A stretch of 7,752 nucleotides of DNA from CAZSTA01 sp964609495 [NCBI: uncultured bacterium] (GCA_964609495.1 CAZSTA010000178.1:1-7752); one strand, 5' to 3'; counted from the stretch's first letter, positions 1 through 5,974 are shown. Program-made: numbers and translations. The notes: generated by a model not told the origin, from the sequence alone.

Positions 1-59
1 GACGGGAGGGGTTAGGGGAGGGTGATTTAAGGTGAGTTAAAGACCTAATCTGATCTCAG
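1..59 (+). repeat. Left copy of a diverged inverted repeat found at both window ends
   Basis: Read on the plus strand, three blocks occur in order: GACGGGAGGGG (1-11), GAGTTAAAGAC (34-44) and GATCTCAG (52-59). The same order (GACGGGAGGGG, GAGTAAA, GATCTCAG) appears on the minus strand from 7676 down to 7625, with gaps between blocks. Only short blocks match exactly and the first is G-rich, so chance or shared low complexity is possible. This stretch lies just downstream of rsmG, with no gene in it and no convincing terminator. Confidence 0.3.
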
Positions 60-67
60 GGAAACAG

Positions 68-775
68 TCAGCGTAGAGGTCTCTTTTTAGGTATCCCCAC
101 TCGCCTAGGATATTTCCCAGGGGTAGGCTTTATCTTTTTTATGATGATTAAGTTGTCCTTTTTGAGACTCGTCGGAGATATGACCGTCTTTATATCTTTT
201 ATCTCCCCACCTAAGATAGAGATAGCATTCGTAGCTTCTGCGACCTCATTCATAGGATCAGTCCCCTTCAGGGCTACAACCTCCCCTCCTATCTTCACCA
301 AGGGAAGACAATATTCGCTCATAATAGCAAGAGGAGCTAAAGCTCTGGCTAGAGCTAAATCGTATTTCTCGCGGTGTTCCTCATCCTTTCCACAAATCTC
401 CGCTCGCTCATTTATAACTCTGGCATTATCAAGTTCCAGGGTGCGAATTATATGATTTAGAAAGTGAACTTTCCTCTGGCTAGCCTCTATAAGAGTTAAA
501 TTCAAGCGAGGATTATATATCTTGAGTGGGATCCCAGGGAAACCCGCTCCTGCCCCGACATCTACTATCTTCAGCTCCTGAGCGAGATCTCTGGCTTGAA
601 GAAACGTGAAGGAGGAGAATAAATGTTTATCTATAATCTGATGCTCATCTTCGGCTGAGGTCAAATTTGCCGTTTTATTCCAACGGAGTAGTTCAGATAT
701 ATAGCGTTGAAGTTGAGTTATCTGGCTGTTAGTCAGTGATAAGTTGAGATATTCGGATAGCTCCTCTAAGTTCAT
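68..775 (-). CDS. rsmG: 16S rRNA (guanine527-N7)-methyltransferase RsmG (GidB)
   Basis: Cytoplasmic SAM-dependent enzyme that methylates N7 of G527 in the 530 loop of 16S rRNA. The 235-aa length is normal for the family. An N-terminal helical part contains RWNKTANLTS (31-40). The SAM-binding signature VDVGAGAGFPGIPLK is at 71-85, an acidic residue follows in LIEAS (95-99), and LALARALAPL is at 140-149. The basic tail KYPRRVGIPKKRPL (221-234) matches the usual RsmG C-terminus. The ATG at 775 is preceded by AAGGA at a suitable distance. It starts 21 nt after the upstream OYE gene and is probably the last gene of that transcript. In many bacteria rsmG sits with mnmG and parAB; here it follows redox genes, so its position looks like operon reshuffling. 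Identification is secure. Confidence 0.96.
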   Translation of the reverse strand: MNLEELSEYLNLSLTNSQITQLQRYISELLRWNKTANLTSAEDEHQIIDKHLFSSFTFLQARDLAQELKIVDVGAGAGFPGIPLKIYNPRLNLTLIEASQRKVHFLNHIIRTLELDNARVINERAEICGKDEEHREKYDLALARALAPLAIMSEYCLPLVKIGGEVVALKGTDPMNEVAEATNAISILGGEIKDIKTVISPTSLKKDNLIIIKKIKPTPGKYPRRVGIPKKRPLR

Positions 776-796
776 TCATCTAGTTCCTTATCAGAC

Positions 797-1870
797 TTAA
801 GCTTCTTTCGATCTCTGAATATATGGAAAGTCGTCAAGCTCCAAGTATTCAAATCCCACTTTATCATTCTGGGTGCAGTTGATCGGCAAGCCCATACTCA
901 ATTTAGCCAGACATTCTTTATTCTCCGAGAGACAGGGAACAACATCATCCTCCTTGCCCTCAGCTATCTTACGTGGCCAATCAGGATCGGCGATCAATTG
1001 ACGACCGATAGCGATTAGGTCTGCTTTCCCCTCTCGCAATATCTTCTCCGCTACCTCCGAGGTGTTGATCCTCCCCACGGCGATCACCGGGATATTGACC
1101 ACCTGCTTTATCTCCCCTGCTAATTCTGCATAAGTTCCCATCTCCTTTGAGGGACCGGGGCTGGTATAAGCAGAAGTTGCTCCCGCGGAGACATCTATTA
1201 CCGCCACTCCTGCTTGTTCTAAGGCGATGGCGAATTGCTTCGAATCCTCGATCGTAACCCCTCCCGTAGTGAACTCATCGGCGCTGAAGCGATAGAAGAT
1301 GGGGAAATCGTAGCCAGTAGCTTTGCGCACCGCCTTCACGCATTCCAAAGCGAAACGCATCCTATTTCCCCTGCTTCCTCCATATCTATCGGTGCGCCGA
1401 TTAGTGCGCGGGGAGAAAAATCGACTGATGAAGTGCCCATGCGCGCCATGTATCTCTGCGGCATCAAACCCTACCGCCTCCGCGCGAAGGGCCGCAATGC
1501 CGGAGCGAGCATGGATATCCTCTATCTCCTCTATGGTGATCTCGCGAGCATCCCCCGTAGCTGAAGGCGCAAGGCGTTCTCCTTCAGGTGTCTCATTTCC
1601 CACAACTAGCTGGATCGCGATCTTCGCGCCCTCTTTGTGAACTCCATCGACCAGAGGAATAAGATCATCTACGAAAGCCATTGAACTGAAGTTATCGATC
1701 GAAGTTCCCTCCACTATTATTAATCCTACTCCTCCTTTAGCTCTCCTCATGTAATAGGATACACCTCTAGGGCTGGTTATATCGAAGTTGGTAGCCATAG
1801 GAGCCATAACGATCCTATTTTTCAACTTCAAGTCCCCGATCGTGATCGGCTCGAACATCTTTAATTCCAT
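797..1870 (-). CDS. Old Yellow Enzyme-family NADH:flavin oxidoreductase (single-domain, altered Cys motif)
   Basis: FMN-binding TIM-barrel ene-reductase family protein, 357 aa, cytoplasmic; the substrate is not predictable. Visible family marks are FEPITIGDLKLKNRIVMAPM (6-25), the catalytic-site region HGAHGHFISRFFSPRTNRRT (141-160) followed by DRYGGS (161-166), and IAVGRI/IAIGRQLIADPDWP near 263-299. The C-terminus carries C313-x2-E316-x3-C320-x11-C332. Long enzymes such as 2,4-dienoyl-CoA reductase have C-x2-C-x3-C-x11-C there to hold a 4Fe-4S cluster, so Glu replaces the second Cys. Those enzymes also have a C-terminal FAD/NAD(P) domain of about 300 residues, absent here. His146 stands where many relatives have the proton-donor Tyr (GYL). 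The ATG at 1870 has a GGGGGG ribosome site about 8 nt upstream. It follows cdr by 76 nt with no clear promoter between, so co-transcription is likely. Confidence 0.9.
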   Translation of the reverse strand: MELKMFEPITIGDLKLKNRIVMAPMATNFDITSPRGVSYYMRRAKGGVGLIIVEGTSIDNFSSMAFVDDLIPLVDGVHKEGAKIAIQLVVGNETPEGERLAPSATGDAREITIEEIEDIHARSGIAALRAEAVGFDAAEIHGAHGHFISRFFSPRTNRRTDRYGGSRGNRMRFALECVKAVRKATGYDFPIFYRFSADEFTTGGVTIEDSKQFAIALEQAGVAVIDVSAGATSAYTSPGPSKEMGTYAELAGEIKQVVNIPVIAVGRINTSEVAEKILREGKADLIAIGRQLIADPDWPRKIAEGKEDDVVPCLSENKECLAKLSMGLPINCTQNDKVGFEYLELDDFPYIQRSKEA

Positions 1871-1946
1871 GTTATAATCCCCCTTTCTAATCTTCGTTCT
1901 CGCTATGTAACCATAACCAATTACTTACTTGAAACTACTTGGAATC

Positions 1947-3299
1947 TCATCTCATAGCTACATTCGCCGCTATGGTAAGGGCATCTAGAGCCGAGGCATA
2001 AGGAGGAGCATAGCTTAAATCTAGTTCCGCTATCTGCTCAATTGTCATCTGATTATATAGAGCAGTGGCTAAAACATCTATCCTCTTAGCCGCTCCTTGT
2101 TCTCCAATTATCTGTCCTCCAAGTAGCTTTCCGCCCTTCTTATCATAGATATATTTAATGTGAAGAGGAGTTACTCCCGGATAGTAGCCGGCGCGATCGG
2201 TCGCTTTGATCTTGGAGGTCTCCACTTCATAGCCCAATTTATTCGCTTCTTCCTCGGTTAAACCGGTTCGAGCCGCTTGAAGATCAAATATCTTACAGAC
2301 CGCAGTCCCAACTACACCCTTGAAGGTCGAATGTCCTCCCGCTATATTATCTCCTGCTGTCCTTCCCTGTTTGTTAGCTGTGCTTCCTAGAGGGATATAG
2401 TTACTGTGTAGAGTTATGATGTTCTTCACCTCGACGCAATCGCCTGCGGCATAGATACTGTGGGAACTCGTCTTCATCTTCTCATCGACCGCGATCGCTC
2501 CAGCAGGCCCAATATCGATCCTAGCCTCTTTAGCTAGTGATACCTCGGAGCGGATCCCCATCGCCAGAAGAACTATATCAGCCTCGAACTCGCCATCCTC
2601 AGTTGTGACTCTTCTCACTACCCCAGAGCTATCACCTTCAAATGATTTAACCCCAGCCGAGGTTACAACCTCCGCGCCTTTATTTTGAATCTCCTCTCTT
2701 ATCAACTCGCTCATATCGGGATCGAAGTTCAGCATAACCCGGGGAGCCTTCTCTACGACTGTAACCTCCATCCCCACGGTCTTGAAGGACTCCGCCATCT
2801 CTAAGCCGATATACCCTGCTCCCACGATAATCGCTCGCCGCGGTCGCTCTCGCTCTATAAAATCCCTTATCGCTATCCCATCCTCGATATTTCTCAGGGC
2901 GAAGATATTCCTTAGATCGATCCCAGGGATAGGGAACTTTGTAGCCTTAGCACCAGTAGCGATGAGTAACTTGTCATAATCGGCATAGAACTCCTTTCCC
3001 TCCTCGAGATTGACGACCTTAACCCGCCGCTTCATTGTATCGATTTCCACAACCTCATGTCTTATATAAACCTCAATATCCCTCTTGGCAAAATCCTCCG
3101 GAGTTCTAGCTATTAATTTCCGATAATCCGTTACGACTCCAGATATATAATATGGCAATCCACAAGAGCCGTAAGATACGAAGCTTAATTTCTCAAATAC
3201 CTTTATTTTAAGGTTGGGATTGGTTCTCTTCGCCTTCGAGGCCGCGCTCATTCCTGCCGCTACTCCCCCGATTATAACCACCTTTTCCTCATTAGACAA
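1947..3299 (-). CDS. cdr: CoA-disulfide reductase / CoA persulfide reductase / NADH oxidase family flavoprotein
   Basis: FAD-dependent single-cysteine pyridine nucleotide-disulfide oxidoreductase, 450 aa, which is the usual length of CoADR without a rhodanese tail. The FAD motif VVIIGGVAAGMSAA is at 7-20. The redox Cys46 lies in SYGSCGLPYYISG (42-54). ATG-type motif LLIATGA is at 111-117, the NAD(P) motif IIVGAGYIGLE at 157-167, and the second FAD contact YAAGDC at 283-288. The C-terminal dimer region carries DLSYAPPYASALDAL, typical of CoADR. Glu183 at the end of the second strand of the NAD domain favours NADH over NADPH (inference). Candidate reactions are reduction of CoA disulfide, of CoA persulfide or polysulfide, or NADH oxidation; sequence alone cannot separate these. 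The start is TTG at 3299, 6 nt after the upstream stop, with AAAGGAGA inside the end of that gene, suggesting translational coupling. Confidence 0.9.
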   Translation of the reverse strand: MSNEEKVVIIGGVAAGMSAASKAKRTNPNLKIKVFEKLSFVSYGSCGLPYYISGVVTDYRKLIARTPEDFAKRDIEVYIRHEVVEIDTMKRRVKVVNLEEGKEFYADYDKLLIATGAKATKFPIPGIDLRNIFALRNIEDGIAIRDFIERERPRRAIIVGAGYIGLEMAESFKTVGMEVTVVEKAPRVMLNFDPDMSELIREEIQNKGAEVVTSAGVKSFEGDSSGVVRRVTTEDGEFEADIVLLAMGIRSEVSLAKEARIDIGPAGAIAVDEKMKTSSHSIYAAGDCVEVKNIITLHSNYIPLGSTANKQGRTAGDNIAGGHSTFKGVVGTAVCKIFDLQAARTGLTEEEANKLGYEVETSKIKATDRAGYYPGVTPLHIKYIYDKKGGKLLGGQIIGEQGAAKRIDVLATALYNQMTIEQIAELDLSYAPPYASALDALTIAANVAMR

Positions 3300-3305
3300 G
3301 GTCGA

Positions 3306-3494
3306 TCACTCTCCTTTCTCCTCAAATTGAGCTAGGATCTTTCGTTTAGCCTCCAGTTCATCCTCTACGTTATCCATCTCCATGAGGATTCCAACTTCTG
3401 CCGAAGTCGTATGTTTAGGAAGCCTATCTTTCAAATCCTTGAGCTTAGCTTCGAGTTGAGCTATCTCCTGTCTGAGCTTTTCCTTGTCTATCAT
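3306..3494 (-). CDS. Small charged helical protein of unknown function
   Basis: A 62-aa protein starting MIDKEKLRQEIAQLEAKL and ending FEEKGE, with no family I can name. It reads as two amphipathic helices: roughly residues 3-25, rich in heptad-like Leu/Lys/Glu, then a PKHTTSAEVG turn (26-35), then 36-60. This suggests a short helical hairpin or coiled coil. There is no signal peptide, membrane segment or Cys. I chose the ATG at 3494 because GAGAGGGG lies about 8 nt upstream; a longer reading from 3539 would add 15 basic residues without a good ribosome site. It is the first gene after the promoter at 3612-3640, and its 3' end carries the ribosome site for cdr, so it is probably co-expressed with that enzyme. 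A role as partner or small regulator of cdr is only a guess. Confidence 0.75.
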   Translation of the reverse strand: MIDKEKLRQEIAQLEAKLKDLKDRLPKHTTSAEVGILMEMDNVEDELEAKRKILAQFEEKGE

Positions 3495-3569
3495 TAACTT
3501 GCCCCTCTCTTTCGCCTTAAAAGTCATAAATATCTTCAAAGTTGAAAAAAAATGAGTCGATTGCTTTTT

Positions 3570-3599
3570 GAGATAACTTCTCCGATATGGAGGTTTCTC
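3570..3599 (-). promoter_or_regulatory. Imperfect dyad in the leader of the cdr operon
   Basis: On the minus strand, GAGA-AAC-CTCC and GGAG-(AA)-GTT-(A)-TCTC form 11 base pairs around an ATATC loop, with bulges of two and one. It begins a few bases after the expected transcription start of the promoter at 3612-3640. It could be an operator half-site pair or an RNA hairpin; the bulges make either uncertain. Confidence 0.3.
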
Positions 3600-3611
3600 T
3601 TATCAAGAATA

Positions 3612-3640
3612 AGTATAGCATATAAAATTTGATCTGGCAA
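3612..3640 (-). promoter_or_regulatory. Sigma70-type promoter for the small protein-cdr-OYE-rsmG operon
   Basis: On the minus strand the -35 is TTGCCA (3640-3635, 5/6 of TTGACA), the spacer is exactly 17 bp, and the -10 is TATACT (3617-3612, 5/6 of TATAAT) with TG one base upstream as an extended -10. It sits between the terminator at 3666-3701 and the next gene. Expected start of transcription is near 3605, giving a leader of about 110 nt. Confidence 0.8.
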
Positions 3641-3665
3641 GATTGGATTTCTTAAAAGTGAAATT

Positions 3666-3701
3666 AAAAAGGACTCTATCCTAGCTAGGATAGAGTCCTT
3701 T
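3666..3701 (-). terminator. Intrinsic terminator after the CsoR/CstR-like gene (perfect 34-bp palindrome)
   Basis: Positions 3668-3701 are a fully self-complementary 34-bp sequence (arms 3668-3684 and 3685-3701, beginning AAAGGACTC and centred on CTAGCTAG). On the minus strand it runs into TTTTTAA, the U-tract of a Rho-independent terminator. It begins 21 nt after the stop of the regulator gene and separates it from the cdr promoter. Reading the plus strand it gives only TTT, so the main direction is minus. Being a perfect dyad, it could in principle also bind protein. Confidence 0.85.
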
Positions 3702-3721
3702 AACTGTCTAACACGGTGATC

Positions 3722-3991
3722 CTAATGAGGTGCTTTGAGTAAAGCTTCTATCATCTCTTTTATAACCTCATCGGTAGATTCTCTCTGCTCCGGATGATGC
3801 AGGCATTCCATAACATAGTTCTTGACGAGTAAAGTGCTGACGTTGTAAAGCGCTGCTCTTACAGAAGCCAATTGATTCATAATCTCTCGGCAATCTCTAT
3901 CCTCCTGTATCATCCGTTGGATGCCCTTCACCTGTCCTTCTATCCTATTCAGTCTCTTGGTGACACTTTCCTCCATCTCTGATGAGAACAT
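3722..3991 (-). CDS. CsoR/RcnR/CstR-family (DUF156) transcriptional repressor, CstR-like Cys pair
   Basis: An 89-aa all-helical tetrameric DNA-binding repressor family member. The family core VTKRLNRIEGQVKGIQRMI is at 10-28. Metal or thiol ligands in this family follow C-x24-H-x3-C in copper sensors. Here Cys34 (DRDC) and Cys63 (MEC) are present, 29 residues apart as in copper CsoR and in the persulfide sensor CstR, but the His slot holds Tyr59 (KNYVMEC). CstR also lacks that His (it has Asn). Copper sensing is therefore unlikely, while persulfide or other thiol-reactive sensing is plausible (inference). His65 and His66 follow and could contribute to a different site. The ATG at 3991 lies 18 nt after the trxB stop with AAGGAG upstream, so it is the last gene of the trxA-trxB transcript, followed by a terminator. 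Likely targets are its own transcript and the adjacent cdr operon. Only one base change (CAT to TAT) separates Tyr59 from His. Confidence 0.88.
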   Translation of the reverse strand: MFSSEMEESVTKRLNRIEGQVKGIQRMIQEDRDCREIMNQLASVRAALYNVSTLLVKNYVMECLHHPEQRESTDEVIKEMIEALLKAPH

Positions 3992-4009
3992 TTTGAAGTT
4001 CTCCTTAAT

Positions 4010-4960
4010 TCACAAATTCTCGATATATTTCAGAGCAGCCATCGCGGCTGTTGCTCCCTCTCCCACCGCAGTCACTATCTGTCTCAAGGACTTATGTCGA
4101 ACGTCCCCTACCGCATAGATACCCGGGGTCGAGGTCTGCATATTCTCGTCAGTTATTATATACCCATTTTCGTCCCTCTCAACTGAATCGGCGATGAAAT
4201 CGCTATTGGGCTTAGAGCCGACATAGATAAAGACTCCCTCTGCCTTTACAGAGCTCCTCTCTCCGGTCTTGACACTGCGCACAATTGCCCCCTCTACTTG
4301 GCCATCGCCGCTTATTTCATCCACAACTGTGCTCCAGAGGAAGTCCACCTTCTTATCCGCAAAAGCCCTGTCCTGAAGTATCTTTACCGCCCTCAGCTCA
4401 TCTCTACGATGGATCACAGTAACCTTGCTTGCGAACCTGGTAAGGAAAAGCGCCTCCTCGATCGCGGTATCTCCACCCCCTACAACTAAAACCTCCTTGT
4501 CTCTGAAGAAAGCTCCATCACAAGTGGCACAGTAGGATACTCCTCGACCGGTAAATTTATCCTCCCCAGGAACGTTTAGCTTCCTCGCCTCAGCTCCGGT
4601 AGCTACGATCACCGCTTTAGCAGGATAGGAATCTTCAGTCGTTCGCAATATCTTCTGAGAAGAGGCAAGCTCGATGCTTTTCGCTTCACCTAGCAACACC
4701 TCTAAACCGAATCTCCTCGCTTGCTCCTCGATCAATTGCATCAGTTCGGGGCCGGAGATCCCTTGGGGAAAACCAGGGTAGTTCTCCACGATATCAGTGG
4801 TAACTACCTGACCACCAGGCATTAACCTCTCCAACATCACCGTATCTAATCCCGCGCGAGTCGCATATATGCCCGCGGTCAATCCACCTGGACCACCCCC
4901 GATGATTATCAAATCATATTCCTCTTTTGCTGATCCCTTGGAGAAGGGAGTTAAATACAT
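4010..4960 (-). CDS. trxB: Thioredoxin reductase
   Basis: Cytoplasmic FAD/NAD(P)H enzyme that reduces thioredoxin; 316 aa, normal for the low-molecular-weight bacterial/archaeal type. FAD motif IIIGGGPGGLTAGIYATRAG is at 18-37 and GGQ at 49-51. The redox pair Cys144 and Cys147 lies in CATCDG. The NAD(P) motif VVGGGDTAIEEA is at 159-170, HRRDELRA at 184-191 provides the basic residues usually linked with the NADPH 2'-phosphate, and the C-terminal FAD contact is in GIYAVGD. The ATG at 4960 is 13 nt after the trxA stop, with AAGGGGGG overlapping the trxA stop codon, so the two genes are tightly coupled. Because a PDO gene lies in the same block, the reductase may serve both TrxA and PDO, as known for PDO-TrxR pairs in thermophiles. 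A ferredoxin-dependent variant is not suggested, since the HRR motif is intact. Confidence 0.95.
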   Translation of the reverse strand: MYLTPFSKGSAKEEYDLIIIGGGPGGLTAGIYATRAGLDTVMLERLMPGGQVVTTDIVENYPGFPQGISGPELMQLIEEQARRFGLEVLLGEAKSIELASSQKILRTTEDSYPAKAVIVATGAEARKLNVPGEDKFTGRGVSYCATCDGAFFRDKEVLVVGGGDTAIEEALFLTRFASKVTVIHRRDELRAVKILQDRAFADKKVDFLWSTVVDEISGDGQVEGAIVRSVKTGERSSVKAEGVFIYVGSKPNSDFIADSVERDENGYIITDENMQTSTPGIYAVGDVRHKSLRQIVTAVGEGATAAMAALKYIENL

Positions 4961-4973
4961 AGTTGTTCCCCCC

Positions 4974-5306
4974 TTAGGAGAGGTGTGATTCTATAATGTT
5001 CATTATCTGCTCCTTGGGTCGAGCACCGACGATTCTCTCCACATCTTTACCTTTATCGAAGAGCATTAAAGTCGGGATCCCGGTTACCCCATAGTTAGAA
5101 GCGATAGAGGGACTCTCATCGGTATTGAGCTTAACAACCTTCAACTTCCCCACGTTCTCCCTGGCTAAAGCTTCCACCGCAGGAGCGACCATAAAGCAGG
5201 GCATACACCAAGGAGCCCAGAAATCCACCAAAACAGGGATGTTAGATTCTAAAACCTCTTGCTTGAAGTTGCCATCAGTAACTTCACTCATGTTGTCACC
5301 AGCCAT
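4974..5306 (-). CDS. trxA: Thioredoxin with a CMPC active site
   Basis: A 110-aa cytoplasmic thioredoxin that reduces protein disulfides using TrxB. Asp28 (buried acid) in VLVDFW, the active site W30-A-P-W33-C34-M-P-C37, and cis-Pro78 in GVTGIPT (73-79) are all in place. The usual motif is WCGPCK; here Met35 replaces Gly and Phe38 the usual Lys/Arg. The central dipeptide sets the redox potential and partner choice, so this protein may differ from standard thioredoxin. I set the start at the ATG at 5306 because AGGAGG lies 8 nt upstream; an upstream ATG at 5354 would add 16 residues, overlap the DUF456 stop and lack a ribosome site. The gap to the DUF456 gene is 41 nt with no good promoter, so it is likely part of the same long transcript. 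Confidence 0.95.
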   Translation of the reverse strand: MAGDNMSEVTDGNFKQEVLESNIPVLVDFWAPWCMPCFMVAPAVEALARENVGKLKVVKLNTDESPSIASNYGVTGIPTLMLFDKGKDVERIVGARPKEQIMNIIESHLS

Positions 5307-5347
5307 TCGATTCTCCTCCTTTTTAATAGATATTTTTAAGGTGTGGA

Positions 5348-5830
5348 TCACCAAACCTTTATCAGAAAGATCCCGATCATCACTATGGCGATCAGGATTT
5401 TGAAGATCGTTCCTCCTACGAAACCGAGCAAAGTTCCCATTCCCGACCTTAGAGCTTCTTTCACTCTCTTACCACCTATTAGCTCCAGAGTTATAACCCC
5501 AATGATAGGACCTATTATCAAGCCAGCGAGATTAGCCACTATAAAGCCTATGATCGCGCCGAGCAAGGCTCCGATCATCCCCCACTTACCGGCTCCCATC
5601 TTCTTCGCTCCGATAGTAGATGATACATAATCAGTAGCTAAGGCTATGCCCATTAGAATAGCTAATATTATCAGCGTTGTGGGAGTTACATCTTTAAATT
5701 TGCTAAAATATGCGTATATTAAAGCACCAATCAAGATCAAAGGGGTGCCAGGTAGTATCGGGAGAAATGTCCCGACTAAGCCGACGATAAACAAGATCGC
5801 CGTTACTATGATAACTATAACCTGTAACAT
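5348..5830 (-). CDS. DUF456 family integral membrane protein
   Basis: A 160-aa polytopic membrane protein with the DUF456 pattern; function unknown in the family. Hydrophobic segments are near 2-22, 28-44, 51-69, 84-112 and 136-158. Conserved-looking pieces are LPILPGTPLILIGALIYA (23-40), GAKKMGAGKWGMIGALLG (74-91) and GPIIGVITLELIGG (107-120), the glycine-rich repeats typical of the family. It has no Cys, so a direct redox role is unlikely. I prefer the ATG at 5830, preceded by AAGAGG, over the TTG at 5869: the 13 extra residues of the longer reading (ELPTVEIARRGN) are polar, and the TTG lies in a hairpin region without a clear ribosome site. Its place between PDO and trxA suggests co-expression, not a known function. 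Confidence 0.85.
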   Translation of the reverse strand: MLQVIVIIVTAILFIVGLVGTFLPILPGTPLILIGALIYAYFSKFKDVTPTTLIILAILMGIALATDYVSSTIGAKKMGAGKWGMIGALLGAIIGFIVANLAGLIIGPIIGVITLELIGGKRVKEALRSGMGTLLGFVGGTIFKILIAIVMIGIFLIKVW

Positions 5831-5855
5831 ATTACCTCTTCGTGCTATCTCAACT

Positions 5856-5876
5856 GTTGGCAGTTCCAACGGAACT
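5856..5876 (-). promoter_or_regulatory. Overlapping alternative hairpins between the mini-gene and the DUF456 gene
   Basis: On the minus strand AGTTCC-GTT-GGAACT (5876-5862) forms a perfect 6-bp stem with a 3-nt loop, and GTTGG-AACTG-CCAAC (5870-5856) forms a perfect 5-bp stem. They share bases and exclude each other. The first begins 11 nt after the UGA stop of the 24-codon gene. There is no U-tract, so it is not an intrinsic terminator. It may tune translation or RNA stability; a selenocysteine-insertion role is discussed as a finding. Confidence 0.35.
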
Positions 5877-5887
5877 TAGCGCCTACT

Positions 5888-5962
5888 TCAGGTACCACCA
5901 CAGCCTCTCAGAAAGGCGAAGAAAGCTACTAAAAATAGAACTACAAGCACTATATCCCACAT
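5888..5962 (-). CDS. 24-aa single-pass membrane mini-protein with GCGGT tail
   Basis: A short gene not expected from length-filtered calling. It starts MWDIVLVV and ends FLRGCGGT before TGA. Residues 4-18 are almost all Ile, Leu, Val, Phe or Ala, one membrane segment, with Asp3 at one side and Arg19 at the other, so the tail RGCGGT would face the cytoplasm or periplasm depending on orientation. The lone Cys21 sits in a flexible glycine tail. Support for translation: AGGAAGGG lies about 7 nt before the ATG and overlaps the PDO stop codon, giving 12 nt between the two genes, the coupling seen throughout this cluster. I do not recognise a family. A redox or metal-trafficking accessory role for PDO or DUF456 would fit the context but is a guess. 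Chance ORF is the main alternative. Confidence 0.65.
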   Translation of the reverse strand: MWDIVLVVLFLVAFFAFLRGCGGT

Positions 5963-5974
5963 ATCGCACCCTTC

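Noticed and set aside
141-455. 104-codon plus-strand frame, and similar ones at 1235-1640, 5125-5403, 5343-5630 and 5646-5879
   Set aside because: All lie opposite well-supported minus-strand genes and show no family features.
3517-3621. 34-codon minus-strand frame upstream of the small helical gene
   Set aside because: Its ATG lies next to the -10 element and upstream of the expected transcription start, with no ribosome site.
3722-3991. Copper-responsive CsoR assignment
   Set aside because: The His ligand position is Tyr59 and no copper ATPase or chaperone gene is in the window.
5306-5352. Possible promoter before trxA (TTGGTG, 16 bp, TATCTA)
   Set aside because: Both hexamers are poor matches; read-through from upstream is more likely.
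5307-5354. N-terminal extension of thioredoxin from the ATG at 5354
   Set aside because: The ATG at 5306 has an AGGAGG site and gives the normal thioredoxin length; the extension overlaps the DUF456 stop and lacks a ribosome site.
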